From contig NZ_LMDW01000021.1 in the NCBI RefSeq assembly GCF_001425205.1, forward strand, positions 164,021 through 228,020: 64,000 nt of DNA, read 5' to 3'. Position 1 is the first letter of the stretch. Every line of letters starts with the position of its first letter. This stretch comes from Variovorax sp. Root411 (GTDB taxonomy: Bacteria > Pseudomonadota > Gammaproteobacteria > Burkholderiales > Burkholderiaceae_C). The notes below the pieces were generated by a model. The model worked only from the letters and a program-made list of their open reading frames with translations, was not told the DNA's origin and ran no database searches. The translations under genes and the position numbers were made by a program. This document shows, in pieces, positions 51,655 through 60,674 of the stretch.

Positions 51655-51915
51655 ATGCCGAGCACTGGCTTCATTCTTCGCAGCAACACGTCTGGTGTCT
51701 CGGGCGTGCACCTTCGCATGGGACGTGAGGGTCAGCCTCAGGCGTGGATGGCACCTATGCGCGCTGGCAATGTCACCCAGCACAAGATCCTCCCGATCTC
51801 CAAATATGGCGACGCCAAAGCGAAGGAGTTGGCGATGGCCGAGCGTGAAAGGCAATTGAAAGAGGTGGCGACGTTTGCTGTTGGATCCGAGGCAACGAAT
51901 GCCGGCCAGAACTGA
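51655..51915 (+). CDS. AP2/ERF-like DNA-binding domain protein or fragment
   Basis: A short frame starting MPSTGFILRSNTSGVSGV that resembles AP2 domains of phage and homing-endonuclease proteins (N-T-S-G-V-S-G-V, then W-M-A and K-Y-G-D-A-K-A-K-E-L-A-M-A-E-R). About 86 residues would be encoded. The region from 51457 to 51655 reads in another frame as GLLDAKGRKLLERCAAEPEA, so the original gene may be frameshifted. The fragment could be the DNA-binding part of a mobile element protein. Confidence 0.45.
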   Translation: MPSTGFILRSNTSGVSGVHLRMGREGQPQAWMAPMRAGNVTQHKILPISKYGDAKAKELAMAERERQLKEVATFAVGSEATNAGQN

Positions 51916-52036
51916 ACATCCATCCAGCGCGCGTCGGCGACCTGCGGTTTCCGATCCAGCGCCCAGAGCGGCGGCGGTGCAGACGCCACAGCGACGCCAG
52001 ATCCATGGTGGCGCATCACTGCGGCATGCAGCTTCA

Positions 52037-52303
52037 ATGGAAACGAGGCACAGCCCCAGCGCACCCGAGCTCCGAACACGCAAGTGGAAGGGGACGTTGG
52101 TCGGGGCTTTGATCGGCCTTCTGATCGCGATGGTGCTGCTGATGAAATGGCTCATGGACCATCAGATCGAAGCCGCTGACCAGCGCCGAGCACAAGAAGC
52201 TGCGGGCCGCACGGCCGCTGCGCGCTGCTTTGCGCAGGCCTCTCATCGCGCAACAGATGCTTGCCTGAAGGGGCTTGAGATGAAGAGCGGCCCGACCGAC
52301 TGA
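52037..52303 (+). CDS. Small single-pass membrane protein
   Basis: An 88-residue protein (METRHSPSAPELRTRKWKG onward) with one strong transmembrane helix (TLVGALIGLLIAMVLLMKW) and a soluble tail carrying two Cys (RCFAQ, ACLKG). The ribosome-binding site is weak and the N-terminus uncertain. No family recognised. Confidence 0.45.
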   Translation: METRHSPSAPELRTRKWKGTLVGALIGLLIAMVLLMKWLMDHQIEAADQRRAQEAAGRTAAARCFAQASHRATDACLKGLEMKSGPTD

Positions 52304-52370
52304 AGCACCCCGTACGCAGCAGGGCGACACTCACCGCAGGCGCTACGAGGCTCATGGATAAACTGTCCGC

Positions 52371-52520
52371 ATGAAGAAGGCGAAGGGTCTCAGCGTCGGA
52401 ACGGGTTTGGCCATCGGTGTCACGATAGGCGTGATGATCGACAACGTGACCATGGGAATCGGGATTGGCTTGGCACTGGGCGTCGCAATTTCCTTGGCCC
52501 TTGGACGGAAGGACGACTGA
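52371..52520 (+). CDS. Very small Gly-rich membrane peptide
   Basis: A 49-residue frame (MKKAKGLSVGTGLAIGVTIG and on to ALGRKDD) with a hydrophobic, Gly/Ala/Val/Ile-rich segment of about 38 residues split by D-N-V-T-M. The positive N-terminus and Lys/Asp-rich C-terminus fit a small membrane protein. The gene is isolated and no function is known; the ribosome-binding site is not obvious. Confidence 0.4.
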   Translation: MKKAKGLSVGTGLAIGVTIGVMIDNVTMGIGIGLALGVAISLALGRKDD

Positions 52521-52639
52521 CGGCAGTGGACGCCGTCGCCGCAGCCGCTGTGAAAGTGCCAGGCCGACTGTGGACGCTCGCACGACCTCCAGAATCTGCC
52601 TGACTCATCACCAACTCCGAATGACCGACAGTTCGACCC

Positions 52640-53473
52640 ATGCTCTTTCCGCCGCAGATTTCAGAGGTCAGCCTTGACCAGGATTGGCGCTACAGCACGC
52701 CATACCCTCCCTTGGGTTTTCGCCCCTTCGCTGAGGGAGAACTGGGCAACGGCGATACCTTTGGGCTTTACTGGCCTGTCGGACTGGAAGCGCGGGAGCC
52801 CATCGTGGTCGAGAATTGGCACGCTTCATGGCGAATCCAGCCCACGTACTCTTCGCTTTCGTCGTTCCTCGCGGCGCTGGCCAGGGCGGGGGACGACTAC
52901 CCCGAGCCTCCTTCGCTTGACGAGGATGCACGTTCGCCACGTGCCCTCTTCGAGCTTGCGAAGCAAAAAGTGCAGGCGCAGGCCGTAGACGATGCCGTGC
53001 GGTTCTTGGAAGAGGCAGTGGACGTTCTGCCGGAGTACACCGATGCGCTTTGCCTTCTATGGGCCCAATACGTCCGGCTAGGCCGACGTGAAGAGGCGCT
53101 CGCGGTGGCCCTCAGGGCGATCATTGCGCCTCCATCCTTTGGTAGTCGTGCGACGAAGCCGCTCAGGTGGTTGCAGGGCCAAGCCAGCGCATCGACGATC
53201 GACGGCGATCCGATCTGGCAGGCACGGGCACTGCTCAAGCTTTCCTATGGCGGCGCGAAAGAGAACGGGGACTATGCCGTCTATCGGACGGCAATCGAGG
53301 CCTACCTCGACGCCTCGCAGTACGTCCACGCCTGCGTCCTGATGCAGACCTACGCGGAACTGATGGGGGCTGAAACGATTGCCTTCCAAGAGCGGCTGGG
53401 TTTCGTACAGGCCGACTTCGTCGCCTTTCAGCTTGCCGTCAGCGGCAGGCTGCTGAATGGCCCGAGATCCTAA
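52640..53473 (+). CDS. SMI1/KNR4 (SUKH)-like protein with TPR-like repeats
   Basis: A 277-residue protein. The N-terminal 85 residues look like the end of a SUKH (SMI1/KNR4) domain: G-N-G-D-T-F-G-L-Y-W-P, then P-I-V-V-E-N-W-H and T-Y-S-S-L-S-S-F-L-A-A-L. The remainder is helical with a TPR-like unit (DDAVRFLEEAVDVLPEYTDA). SUKH proteins are frequent immunity proteins in toxin loci, so an immunity or scaffold role near the CDI system is possible but is only inference. No signal peptide or membrane segment. Confidence 0.6.
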   Translation: MLFPPQISEVSLDQDWRYSTPYPPLGFRPFAEGELGNGDTFGLYWPVGLEAREPIVVENWHASWRIQPTYSSLSSFLAALARAGDDYPEPPSLDEDARSPRALFELAKQKVQAQAVDDAVRFLEEAVDVLPEYTDALCLLWAQYVRLGRREEALAVALRAIIAPPSFGSRATKPLRWLQGQASASTIDGDPIWQARALLKLSYGGAKENGDYAVYRTAIEAYLDASQYVHACVLMQTYAELMGAETIAFQERLGFVQADFVAFQLAVSGRLLNGPRS

Positions 53474-54155
53474 GGCTAGGCACGGCCGAAACCGGGCGGT
53501 CGCTGCTTCGGCTGGGTTCGCCAGATATTTCGATGCGACCCGAGCAGCGTGATCCCGTCGACCAGAATCCCGTGTGATGATTCCAGACTTGCGGGCTTTT
53601 CACCTCCAAGAGATTCAAAAAAAAACGGCATGAAGGCACCCGGTGCACACATCACCCAGCCAGATGCCTGCAACACGAGGACAGCCGCCTCTCAAAGCCG
53701 CCGCTTGCTTCCCCGGCGCGCTACTTGTCCAGCTTATTCCGCAAGGGATGTCCTGCACAAAGCGGTTTGAGATGCGCGTCTGCGGGGTCACCGTTTCGAG
53801 CGAGACGATGCCCGGTGATTGAGCTTGATTTGCAGCCTGCCGGAACTCCGCTCGGGCAATGCGTTGCCTGATTCATCCCGCACGCGCGCATTTGCCGCGC
53901 GGCACGCGCACTTATGCCTCGGTTTCCATCAATTTGCCGCGCACCATCCGCAGATTGCTCAGCGCACACAGCGTGACGCGCGACAACGATCTTGCATGAC
54001 AAGCAAGTGCGACGAGCGGTGGCCTCGCCCTGCTCGTGGGCAAATCGGGTCTTCGCAGCCTTGATGCCCTGCGGAGCTTTTTGCGCACTAGGCAGGAGTT
54101 GATTCGGCACGTTGTGGAAGCAAGACTTGGCTTTCAATTCTCATCAGGTCTTACC
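53474..54155. other. Intergenic region of about 680 bases, no gene recognised
   Basis: The stretch contains short open frames in both directions but none with a recognisable product or good ribosome-binding site. A nine-base A-tract lies near 53620. The promoter of the Bug receptor operon is presumably near the right end. Confidence 0.5.
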
Positions 54156-55205
54156 ATGTCCCTCTTGGTTTTTCGAACGCGTGCCGCTCGTCTGTTATGT
54201 CTTTTCGGCGCGCTCGCCTGTATTGGTACCGCCTGCGCGCAGTCGTCAGGCGCGAATCGCTTCGGTCCCGGCCCGGCGGGCGCCCCGAGCGCCCATCCGG
54301 CGAGCCTGAACTGGCCGACGCGACCGCTGCGGCTGGTCGTCGGCTTCGGCGGCGGCTCGTCGCCAGATTTCGTGGCGCGCATCCTGGCCGCTCCCATGGC
54401 GAGGGCGCTGGGCCAGCCTGTGATCGTCGAGAACCATCCAGGCGCCAGCGGCAACATCGCCGCGGACATCGTCGCGAAGTCCACCGACAGGCACACGGTC
54501 GGCATCCTGATCAACGGCAACATGACGATCGCCAAGATCCTCAATCCGGCGACTTCCTACGACCCGCAGAAGGACCTCGCGCCGCTGAGCATCATCTGCA
54601 CGGCGCCACTGGTGCTCGCCACGACGTCGGAGGTCTCGAACGCCGATCCCCGCGGCTTCCTCGAGGCGGCTCGCGTCGCAGGGAGCAAGTGGAGCTATGG
54701 CACGCCTGGCATCGGCACGATCGGCCACCTCGGTATGGAGCTTTTCAAGGCCCGCACGGGCATCGGCGCCGTGCATGTGCCCTATCAGGGAAATCCGCAG
54801 GTCATCACGGGTCTGGTTGGAGGGCAACTGCAACTGGCGCTCCTTCCGCCGGGCCTCGCCCAGGAGCAGGTCAAGGCCGGAAAGCTGCGCGCAATCGGCG
54901 TGACCTCCGCGCGCCGCTCCGAACTCGTGCCGGACTACCCGACCCTGCAGGAAGCGGGCCTCAAGGATTTCGAACTCGAGATCTGGACCGCCGCCGCGGC
55001 GCCTGCCAGCCTGCCTGCTCCCATCGTGCAGCGCCTGACCCGGGTTCTCTCGGAAGTTATTCGCCTGCCAGAGGTGCGGCAGAAACTCTTCCAACACGGC
55101 TACGAGGCCGCTGGCATCTCGGGCGAGGCGCTGGTACGCCGGGTGAAGGCCGACACGGCTACGCTCACCGAGATCATCGCGAGCCAGGGCATCAAGCTCG
55201 AATAA
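54156..55205 (+). CDS. Bug/TctC-type periplasmic substrate-binding protein
   Basis: A 349-residue tripartite tricarboxylate receptor family protein. The start MSLLVFRTRAARLLCLFGAL gives a signal peptide cleaved after ACAQ or nearby. The mature domain has the family signature W-P-T-R-P-L-R-L-V-V-G-F-G-G-G-S-S-P-D and later G-T-P-G-I-G-T-I-G-H-L-G, which form the ligand pocket, and a carboxylate-binding P-Y-Q-G. It would deliver a carboxylate (perhaps an aromatic or hydroxy acid) to a permease not present in the window. Orphan Bug receptors are very numerous in this lineage. The chorismate mutase gene follows after ten bases. Confidence 0.92.
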   Translation: MSLLVFRTRAARLLCLFGALACIGTACAQSSGANRFGPGPAGAPSAHPASLNWPTRPLRLVVGFGGGSSPDFVARILAAPMARALGQPVIVENHPGASGNIAADIVAKSTDRHTVGILINGNMTIAKILNPATSYDPQKDLAPLSIICTAPLVLATTSEVSNADPRGFLEAARVAGSKWSYGTPGIGTIGHLGMELFKARTGIGAVHVPYQGNPQVITGLVGGQLQLALLPPGLAQEQVKAGKLRAIGVTSARRSELVPDYPTLQEAGLKDFELEIWTAAAAPASLPAPIVQRLTRVLSEVIRLPEVRQKLFQHGYEAAGISGEALVRRVKADTATLTEIIASQGIKLE

Positions 55206-55215
55206 GGAGATACCC

Positions 55216-55602
55216 ATGAATTCAGAACAAGGGCACCCGAGCGGGCGCCAGGAAACTGCAGCCGCGGTCCACGACACAACCCCGGCTGATGCCGGCAGCC
55301 ACGAGGACGCCCAACGGATCCTGCAGTCGCTGCGCGACGAACTCGACGGCTTGGACAGAACGCTGCTCGAGACCGTAAGGCGCAGGCTCGATTGCTGTTG
55401 CCGGATCGGACTGCACAAGCGCGACCATGCGATTCCGATGATGCAGCCCCATCGCATCGGCGTGGTGCAGGAGCGTGCGGCCGCCTTTGCCGCCGAGCAC
55501 GGCGTAAGCCCGGCGTTCCTGCGTGCCCTCTACGAACTGATCATCACGGAGACATGCCGGCTTGAGGATGAGATCATCGGCGTGCCCTCGACATCTGCAT
55601 GA
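55216..55602 (+). CDS. Chorismate mutase (AroQ type)
   Basis: A 128-residue protein whose C-terminal 85 residues match AroQ-type mutases (chorismate to prephenate): L-R-D-E-L-D-G-L-D-R-T-L-L-E-T-V-R-R-R near the start, R-I-G-L-H-K-R in the second helix and R-I-G-V-V-Q-E-R-A, then E-L-I-I-T-E-T-C-R-L-E-D. The Arg and Lys residues expected for chorismate binding are present. It has a hydrophilic N-terminal extension of about 40 residues and no signal peptide. It overlaps the next gene by ATGA, so the two are translationally coupled. Confidence 0.88.
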   Translation: MNSEQGHPSGRQETAAAVHDTTPADAGSHEDAQRILQSLRDELDGLDRTLLETVRRRLDCCCRIGLHKRDHAIPMMQPHRIGVVQERAAAFAAEHGVSPAFLRALYELIITETCRLEDEIIGVPSTSA

Positions 55603-56351
55603 GTCGCTTGTCTGCGCTCGAGCAATCGCTGGTTCCGGCTTTGCCGACGCTCGCGTATGCCGCGAACCCCGCAGATGACCGTCGAGGCCGACCCACTGTC
55701 ACCGTCATGCGGCACAGCCAAGGCGAACACATGCTGATCTTTTCAACGCTGGGCCACGAGGGCAGCAACCATCACTTCGTTCTCCAGCAGTACCTGGCCG
55801 CGCATGGCATTGCGCAAGCCTGCCGCATCGTGTTGTTCGACGACTTCCACAGCGGCGCGCGCGCGCTGATCGCCGGGGAGGCGGATTACCTGCTTCAGTG
55901 CGCCGTGCATCCGGCCGCGGCCGAGATCACGGGCACCTATCGCACGGCCATGGTGGTGGTCGACGCCTTCATTTCTCCCAGCCAGCCCATGGCGCTGGTG
56001 CGGTCCATGGGAAGCGGGGAGGGCGCTGGCAAGGTGGGTGTGCAGACTGCAACGCAGAGCTATGCCGACCTTTCCGCTTGGCCGATCATCGTCCACGAGC
56101 CGACGGTGCTTGCTGTCCAGTCCGGTCTGACAGAAGGACGCTACAGCGCGGGTATCGTCTTCACTTCCTTCGCGATGGCGCATGCAGAACGCTTCGAGGT
56201 GGTTGAGCCCATCGGCACCGTCTGCGATGCATGGATCGTCTACGGACGCCAAGCGGTCGACGATGGCAGGGCCGTCGTCTGGGACGACAGTCCAGTCGCA
56301 CGGCAGTTCCGGGCGCGGATCAAGCGATCGGCGGAGCCAGGCGGCAATTGA
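55599..56351 (+). CDS. Prephenate dehydratase/BacA-superfamily-like protein
   Basis: A 250-residue protein beginning in the overlap with the chorismate mutase. It resembles the prephenate dehydratase catalytic fold as seen in PheA and in the prephenate decarboxylase BacA: F-S-T-L-G-H-E-G-S-N-H-H-F where PheA has G-P-x-G-T, a middle D-D-F-H-S-G-A-R-A-L-I-A-G-E-A-D-Y and a later A-G-I-V-F-T-S-F-A-M-A. No ACT domain is present. The substitutions in the first loop mean that catalysis could differ from dehydration. It probably processes the prephenate or chorismate-derived product of its neighbour. Confidence 0.65.
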   Translation: MSRLSALEQSLVPALPTLAYAANPADDRRGRPTVTVMRHSQGEHMLIFSTLGHEGSNHHFVLQQYLAAHGIAQACRIVLFDDFHSGARALIAGEADYLLQCAVHPAAAEITGTYRTAMVVVDAFISPSQPMALVRSMGSGEGAGKVGVQTATQSYADLSAWPIIVHEPTVLAVQSGLTEGRYSAGIVFTSFAMAHAERFEVVEPIGTVCDAWIVYGRQAVDDGRAVVWDDSPVARQFRARIKRSAEPGGN

Positions 56352-56416
56352 AGTGTGGTTCACCGTCGTGCCGCGGCGTAGCTCCGATGCACGTGATGGT
56401 TAAGTCGGAAACATGA

Positions 56417-56790
56417 ACGCGCGATCATTGCGGCGCTCAGTTCGACCAAGAACGAGAGCGGCGAACGAGACCCTGAGATGCTCCAGGCGAAGAAGGTAAC
56501 CAGCGGGGCTTCGGAATGAAGGCGAACATCGGTGTGGACGCGGATGCCGGGCTGATGCACACGGTGTCGACCGCTGTAGCCAACGAGGCGGACATGGAGC
56601 AGGTGAGCGATCTGCTGCACGGCATAGAAACGCGGTGTGGGCAGACTGGGGCTATCGCGGCGCGCCGCATGTCGATAGCTAGTCATGGGCTTCCAGCAGA
56701 TGACGAAACCGGAGGATGCGACGAGCGGTCACGTCCACTCTCCGGATCGAGGTCCCTGTCAGGGTTGGCGGAGCCCTGTTAGCCGGCAGG
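56417..56790 (+). mobile_element. IS5-family transposase remnant (frameshifted)
   Basis: Plus-strand frames read AIIAALSSTKNESGERDPEM, then after loss of one G near 56500 MKANIGVDADAGLMHTVSTA and finally, after a second shift, VWADWGYRGA. These are consecutive blocks of IS5-family transposases (S-S-T-K-N, G-M-K-x-H-I-G-V-D-A-D-S-G, G-Y-x-G). Both ends are missing, so the element is dead. Confidence 0.75.
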
Positions 56791-57097
56791 CTTGCTGCGC
56801 TTGAGAAATGACCACATGGGCCAAGTCTCCTTCAGCGCGCCTTTGGCAACTTCGGTTGCGGAAGACCGTTCGTATCCCTCCGGACGGTCAATCACGACGA
56901 CGACGGTGGTGCCCTTCGTCGCATAGGAGCTCCCACGGCCAATCCTGATGCATCGCATCTTCCATGACCAACTCGGCGTGCACGTCCTCGTACCTGGGTG
57001 GCCGCTTCAACGCAACAAATACTCGGTGATCAAGCGTCATGGTCTGTTCATTCCAGCGCAGAGCGATGGCAACGGCCAAGGCCGCGTACATCGCCAT
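56779..57097 (-). pseudogene. Two overlapping small frames, possibly one frameshifted gene
   Basis: On the minus strand the frame from 57097 (MAMYAALAVAIALRWNEQTM and onward to 56888) looks coding, with a short hydrophobic start and P-R-Y-E-D-V-H. A second frame from 56958 to 56779 (59 residues, MRCIRIGRGSSYATKGTTVV ... SFLKRSKPAG) also looks coding and overlaps it. They may be separate tiny genes or one gene broken by a one-base slip near 56920. No family recognised. Confidence 0.35.
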
Positions 57098-57106
57098 CGC
57101 AAGGCG

Positions 57107-57451
57107 TTAAACAGCCAGTTCCTCCGCCGTCTTGCCACTCTCAAGTGCAGCCTTGAACCAGGCGGGCCGAGGCCCACGCCCACCCCAGACATTGCCTTGA
57201 TCGTCCTTGTACTTCGGAGCGGCGCTATCCAAGTTGGGCTTCGGCTTGGAAACGGTGGACTTGACCCTGCGACCTTTCGGAGCCTTCACGCCGCTTGTGT
57301 CCACCCCCAAGTCGCTGGCAGTGAATCCATAAATCAGGATCGCTTCCTTGATGCGTTCAAGGACGCCAGCCGCTTCCTTTTTACGCAGCGCATCTGCTTC
57401 TTTTTGCAATTGCTGAATCTGCTTTTGTACTTCAAGGTATGTTTTGGCCAT
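57107..57451 (-). CDS. H-NS family histone-like protein
   Basis: A 114-residue nucleoid protein starting MAKTYLEVQKQIQQLQKEAD. The N-terminal coiled-coil oligomerisation domain (2-45) is followed by a linker and the C-terminal DNA-binding domain K-Y-K-D-D-Q-G-N-V-W-G-G-R-G-P-R-P-A-W, which contains the AT-hook-like G-R-G-P-R loop that contacts the minor groove of AT-rich DNA. It probably silences horizontally acquired, AT-richer DNA such as the CDI cassette or itself. The upstream frame to 57499 is not part of the protein. Confidence 0.92.
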   Translation of the reverse strand: MAKTYLEVQKQIQQLQKEADALRKKEAAGVLERIKEAILIYGFTASDLGVDTSGVKAPKGRRVKSTVSKPKPNLDSAAPKYKDDQGNVWGGRGPRPAWFKAALESGKTAEELAV

Positions 57452-58491
57452 TGGGTGAATCGCTTTGCAATTAAAGCGATGTTTATACACCCATGCCAAT
57501 GGATGAGACTCGGATAACCGCTGGTCCTGTGTGGCAGGTATGCCGCGCTTGGTGGACTCGGTATCAACCGGGACATCGTTAATCGGTCAATCGATCGTCG
57601 CGTGGCGATGTGGTCTCGGAAATCGATACACGTCAAGGCGGCTTAATTCTGGTGACCCCAGCGAGCCAGACGATAAGATCCATAGATGGACACCCTGCGC
57701 GAGCATTCATCGATGCAAGTTGCGGTGTCGAGCGCATTGCGTCTGAGCACCACCTTCGGCCCCGCTTCGATTCGCTGGGTCGGTTCTGGCAGCACGACGG
57801 AGTGCTCTCCCTGTATGGGCGAGCCGCTGTTGTACGCCATCTCGGGCGGCGCGCTCAGATGATTGCTGTCGTGATGCGCGGCTTCCGGCAAGATAAATCC
57901 ATTGCGATCGCCCGCGTTCGCGAGCGCATGCGCAGTGGAAGGTGAAACCTATGCCAGTCGATGTGCGCGCACTGGAAGACCACGCTGGCAGCCGCGTCAG
58001 GACGTCGCCTCAAATTCGACTTTAGTTCAATGAATAGCGAGTTATTGCATTCAGAGCTTTGGAGGGAAAAATCCTGAAAACCGGAATTTACTCAATCATC
58101 GCCTGCCTATCTTGGCCTTATCGCTGGGCAGATCAGTTCGATTGAGGATGCAACGCGCGGCCCCAATGCCGACGTCGACCAGCATCTCGCGAGCGATGGA
58201 TCTCGCAGAGCGCAACCTGCACAGTCGTCGACCAGGGCATCGCCGGTGAGAGGCGGTCCAAGATCCCGGCCCGCAGAGAGGAAAGGGCGCGGGAAAAGCG
58301 AGGCAAGGCATGGGGGCTGGGTGGCTTGCTGCGGCCTGGAGCGTGGCACACCGTTCTCGCCGTCAAGGTCTGCGGGCGCTCTTTTGGCGCGCTGGCGGCC
58401 TGCGGCCGTCTTCGAACCCTGACTGCGGTGCTGCGGCGTGCCCGGGGGCGGTCCCGGGCAATCCCACCCGTAACCGTTCAAGGAGAACGAC
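57452..58491. other. Intergenic region of about 1 kb, no gene recognised
   Basis: Scattered open frames on both strands lack ribosome-binding sites, domain matches and consistent codon usage. A short frame starting ATG near 57686 (MQVAVSSALRLSTTFGPASI in part) could be decayed coding sequence. The stretch 57950-58100 is AT-richer. Nothing here can be supported as a functional gene. Confidence 0.5.
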
Positions 58492-58850
58492 ATGGCTGCT
58501 TTGAGCTTTCCCTTCATCACCGATGTGCAGTTCGAGCTGCTGCCGGCCAACGGCACGCAGTCCCGGGTGCAGGCGAATTTCGATCCGATTCCCGTGGTCA
58601 AGCTGTTCACGCCCGACGCCGGCGCCACTTGGCTGTTGACCGAGGTCGACCCCGAAGACCACGGCAGCGCGTTCGGGCTCTGCAATCTCGGGCTCGGTTT
58701 CCCGAGCTGGGAAGCGTGAGCCTCGCCGAACTGGCCGAGGTGCGCGGCATGCTGGGCCTGCCGATTGAACAGGATCCGCACTTCCGGGCCGGCAAGCGCC
58801 TGAGCGCCTTCGCGAAAGAGGCGCGCATGGCAGGGTCGCATCCAGGCCTG
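58492..58850 (+). pseudogene. Frameshifted DUF2958 gene (mobile-element cargo)
   Basis: The first frame (MAALSFPFITDVQFELLPAN onward) carries the DUF2958 core P-V-V-K-L-F-T-P-D-A-G-A-T-W-L-L-T-E-V-D-P and F-G-L-C-N-L-G-L-G-F-P before a premature stop at 58719. The next frame continues as P-E-L-G-S-V-S-L-A-E-L-A-E-V-R-G and H-F-R-A-G-K-R-L-S-A-F. A single-base deletion in a C run near 58707 separates the two halves. The family is usually about 110-120 residues and lies on integrative elements and plasmids near ArdC-like genes, as here. The gene is probably non-functional, unless sequencing error or programmed slippage explains the shift. Confidence 0.75.
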
Positions 58851-59561
58851 AGGCCTTCTTTCTGTTTCATCCTGTCGCGGTCCTTTCCGACGCTCCTCTC
58901 TCGCTGTCTCGCTCCCTGTCTTCGCTGTGCATTGGTCCAGCCGTGCGCGCACGCAGGGCGAGCTTCGAGGCTGCTGTCGACTCCGACTTCGAACAGTGGC
59001 CTCGGCGGCCGAATCGCTCCAGCCTTCGTGGGTGCCCGACCGTTGCGCCGTTTCGGATGTCTTGCGTCTGCGTGACCCGCGCGCGGCGCGCGGTGCCGGA
59101 ACACCGTGCGCCTGGATCGGGGCGCCTCGGCGGTTGGTGCAAGACGCTGACCGCGGGAAGCGATGGGGGGCTCGTGGCCGTGCATGCACGGCGGTCACCG
59201 GTCAGACCGTCCGCCTGGGCGTTCAGCGCCTTCTGACTTTACGGCGGCGACGCGTGCTTCGCAGGCGCTCGATGGCGTGCCGCCTTCGGCGGCGCTGCGC
59301 TGGCGGTGCGTGCAGGTGCCTGCGGCCCGTTCGCGGTGTCTCTGCGTTCGAAGCCCCCCTCTTGGCCGACGCATAGCGCGCTCGGGCCGCTGTCCAGGGC
59401 TACGGGCTTTGCCACCGTCCTCACCCGGTCCTCGCGGTGCTCGGCTGCGGCTTGCGGGCGGTCCCTGGACATCGGCCCTTGTCGCGCGCTGTCCATGCGT
59501 CGAGGCGGCTCCGAAAGCAGATGTTCAACCACCGCGGCACATGCCGCAGAAAGGCCCAGTC
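58851..59561. other. Intergenic region between DUF2958 and ArdC-like genes
   Basis: About 700 bases without a supported gene. The part 58860-58930 is strongly pyrimidine-rich (CTCTCTCG and CTCCCTGT blocks). Long GC-rich frames occur but look like chance openings. A promoter for the ArdC-like gene presumably lies near the right end. Confidence 0.5.
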
Positions 59562-60674
59562 ATGCACGCCAGTTCGACTTCCAGCCCGCGCGATGCGGGC
59601 AGCCCGCACAACCCGGCCAATCCGACAGCCACGGGCGTTCCCCCCGTACCCCCCGAGGACTCACCCAAAGCAGATGAGAGTCCGGACGGATCCGCAGGCA
59701 CCGCTGCGCGGGGGCGGGACCGCATGGATGTGCGGCAGGTCGTGACCGACCGGATCGTGGCGATGCTGGAGAAGGGCGGGCCTGTGTTCCGCGACCGCTG
59801 GACGCGGGCGGCGGCGCGCGGGGCGCCTCGCAACGGCAAGACCGGCGCGCCGTACCGCGGTGCGAACGTGCTGCTGCTCTGGGAGGCGGCGATCGAGGCG
59901 GGCTATGCGTCCAATGTCTGGCTGACCTATCGGCAGGCGCAGAGCCTCGGTGCCCAGGTGCGCAAGGGCGAGCGCGGCGTGCTGTGCGCACACTTCGAGC
60001 GCAGGGCGCGCGAGCGTCGCGGCGATGCCGATGACGTCCTCTCGCAAGGCGGGACGGACGAGGAGGCGATGGCTGCGGACGCCGGTGCCCGTGCCGGCGT
60101 GCTGCTGTGCCGGCCGTTCTGGCTGTTCAACGTGGCGCAGATCGACGGGCTGCCGCTCGAAGTGGTGGACCTCGGTGTCGTTGCGCCAGCGGCGAACGTG
60201 CAGGGTCCGGTGGAGCGGGCGATGCGGCTGCTGGGCGGCTGCAATGCGACGATCCGCCACGGCTTCGACCGGGCGGCGTACCTGCCGGCGCTTGACGAGA
60301 TCCGGCTGCCGTGGCCGCGGCAGTTCACCAGTCCCGAGGCGCAGTGCGCGACGGCGCTGCACGAGCTGGTGCATTGGACCGGGCATCCCGACCGGTTGAA
60401 CCGGCGCTTCGGGCAACGATTCGGCGACGCGGCCTATGCGTTCGAGGAGTTGGTGGCCGAGCTGGGCAGTGCGTTCGTGATGGGGCACTGCGGGCTGGTC
60501 GATGCCACGGTCGAGGGGCATGCGGCCTACATCGACGCCTGGCTGCAGGTGCTGCGCGGCGACCGCACGGCGATCTTCACGGCGGCGCGTCTCGCGGAGG
60601 AGGCCTTCGCGTTCATCGCGGCGCGGGAGATGCCTGCACTTGGGGAGTCCGCAGCCGGCGCGCAGGGCGCATGA
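59562..60674 (+). CDS. ArdC-like antirestriction protein with zincin metallopeptidase domain
   Basis: A 370-residue protein from the ATG at 59562 (AAAGG upstream; an ATG at 59541 is an alternative). After a Pro/Ser-rich N-terminal extension, residues 53-210 form an ArdC N-terminal domain (DVRQVVTDRIVAMLEKGG, W-x-x-x-A-A-R-G-A-P-R-N, Y-R-G-A-N). Residues 255-365 hold an M78-like zincin with H-E-L-V-H at 267-271 and the downstream E-E-L-V-A-E-L (296-302). ArdC proteins protect incoming single-stranded DNA during conjugation, so this gene points to an integrated conjugative element or plasmid fragment. All catalytic His and Glu residues are present. Confidence 0.9.
   Translation: MHASSTSSPRDAGSPHNPANPTATGVPPVPPEDSPKADESPDGSAGTAARGRDRMDVRQVVTDRIVAMLEKGGPVFRDRWTRAAARGAPRNGKTGAPYRGANVLLLWEAAIEAGYASNVWLTYRQAQSLGAQVRKGERGVLCAHFERRARERRGDADDVLSQGGTDEEAMAADAGARAGVLLCRPFWLFNVAQIDGLPLEVVDLGVVAPAANVQGPVERAMRLLGGCNATIRHGFDRAAYLPALDEIRLPWPRQFTSPEAQCATALHELVHWTGHPDRLNRRFGQRFGDAAYAFEELVAELGSAFVMGHCGLVDATVEGHAAYIDAWLQVLRGDRTAIFTAARLAEEAFAFIAAREMPALGESAAGAQGA

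Noticed and set aside
57610..57945. Possible small gene in the gap after the H-NS gene
   Set aside because: Three overlapping frames on both strands compete and none has a start signal or known family.
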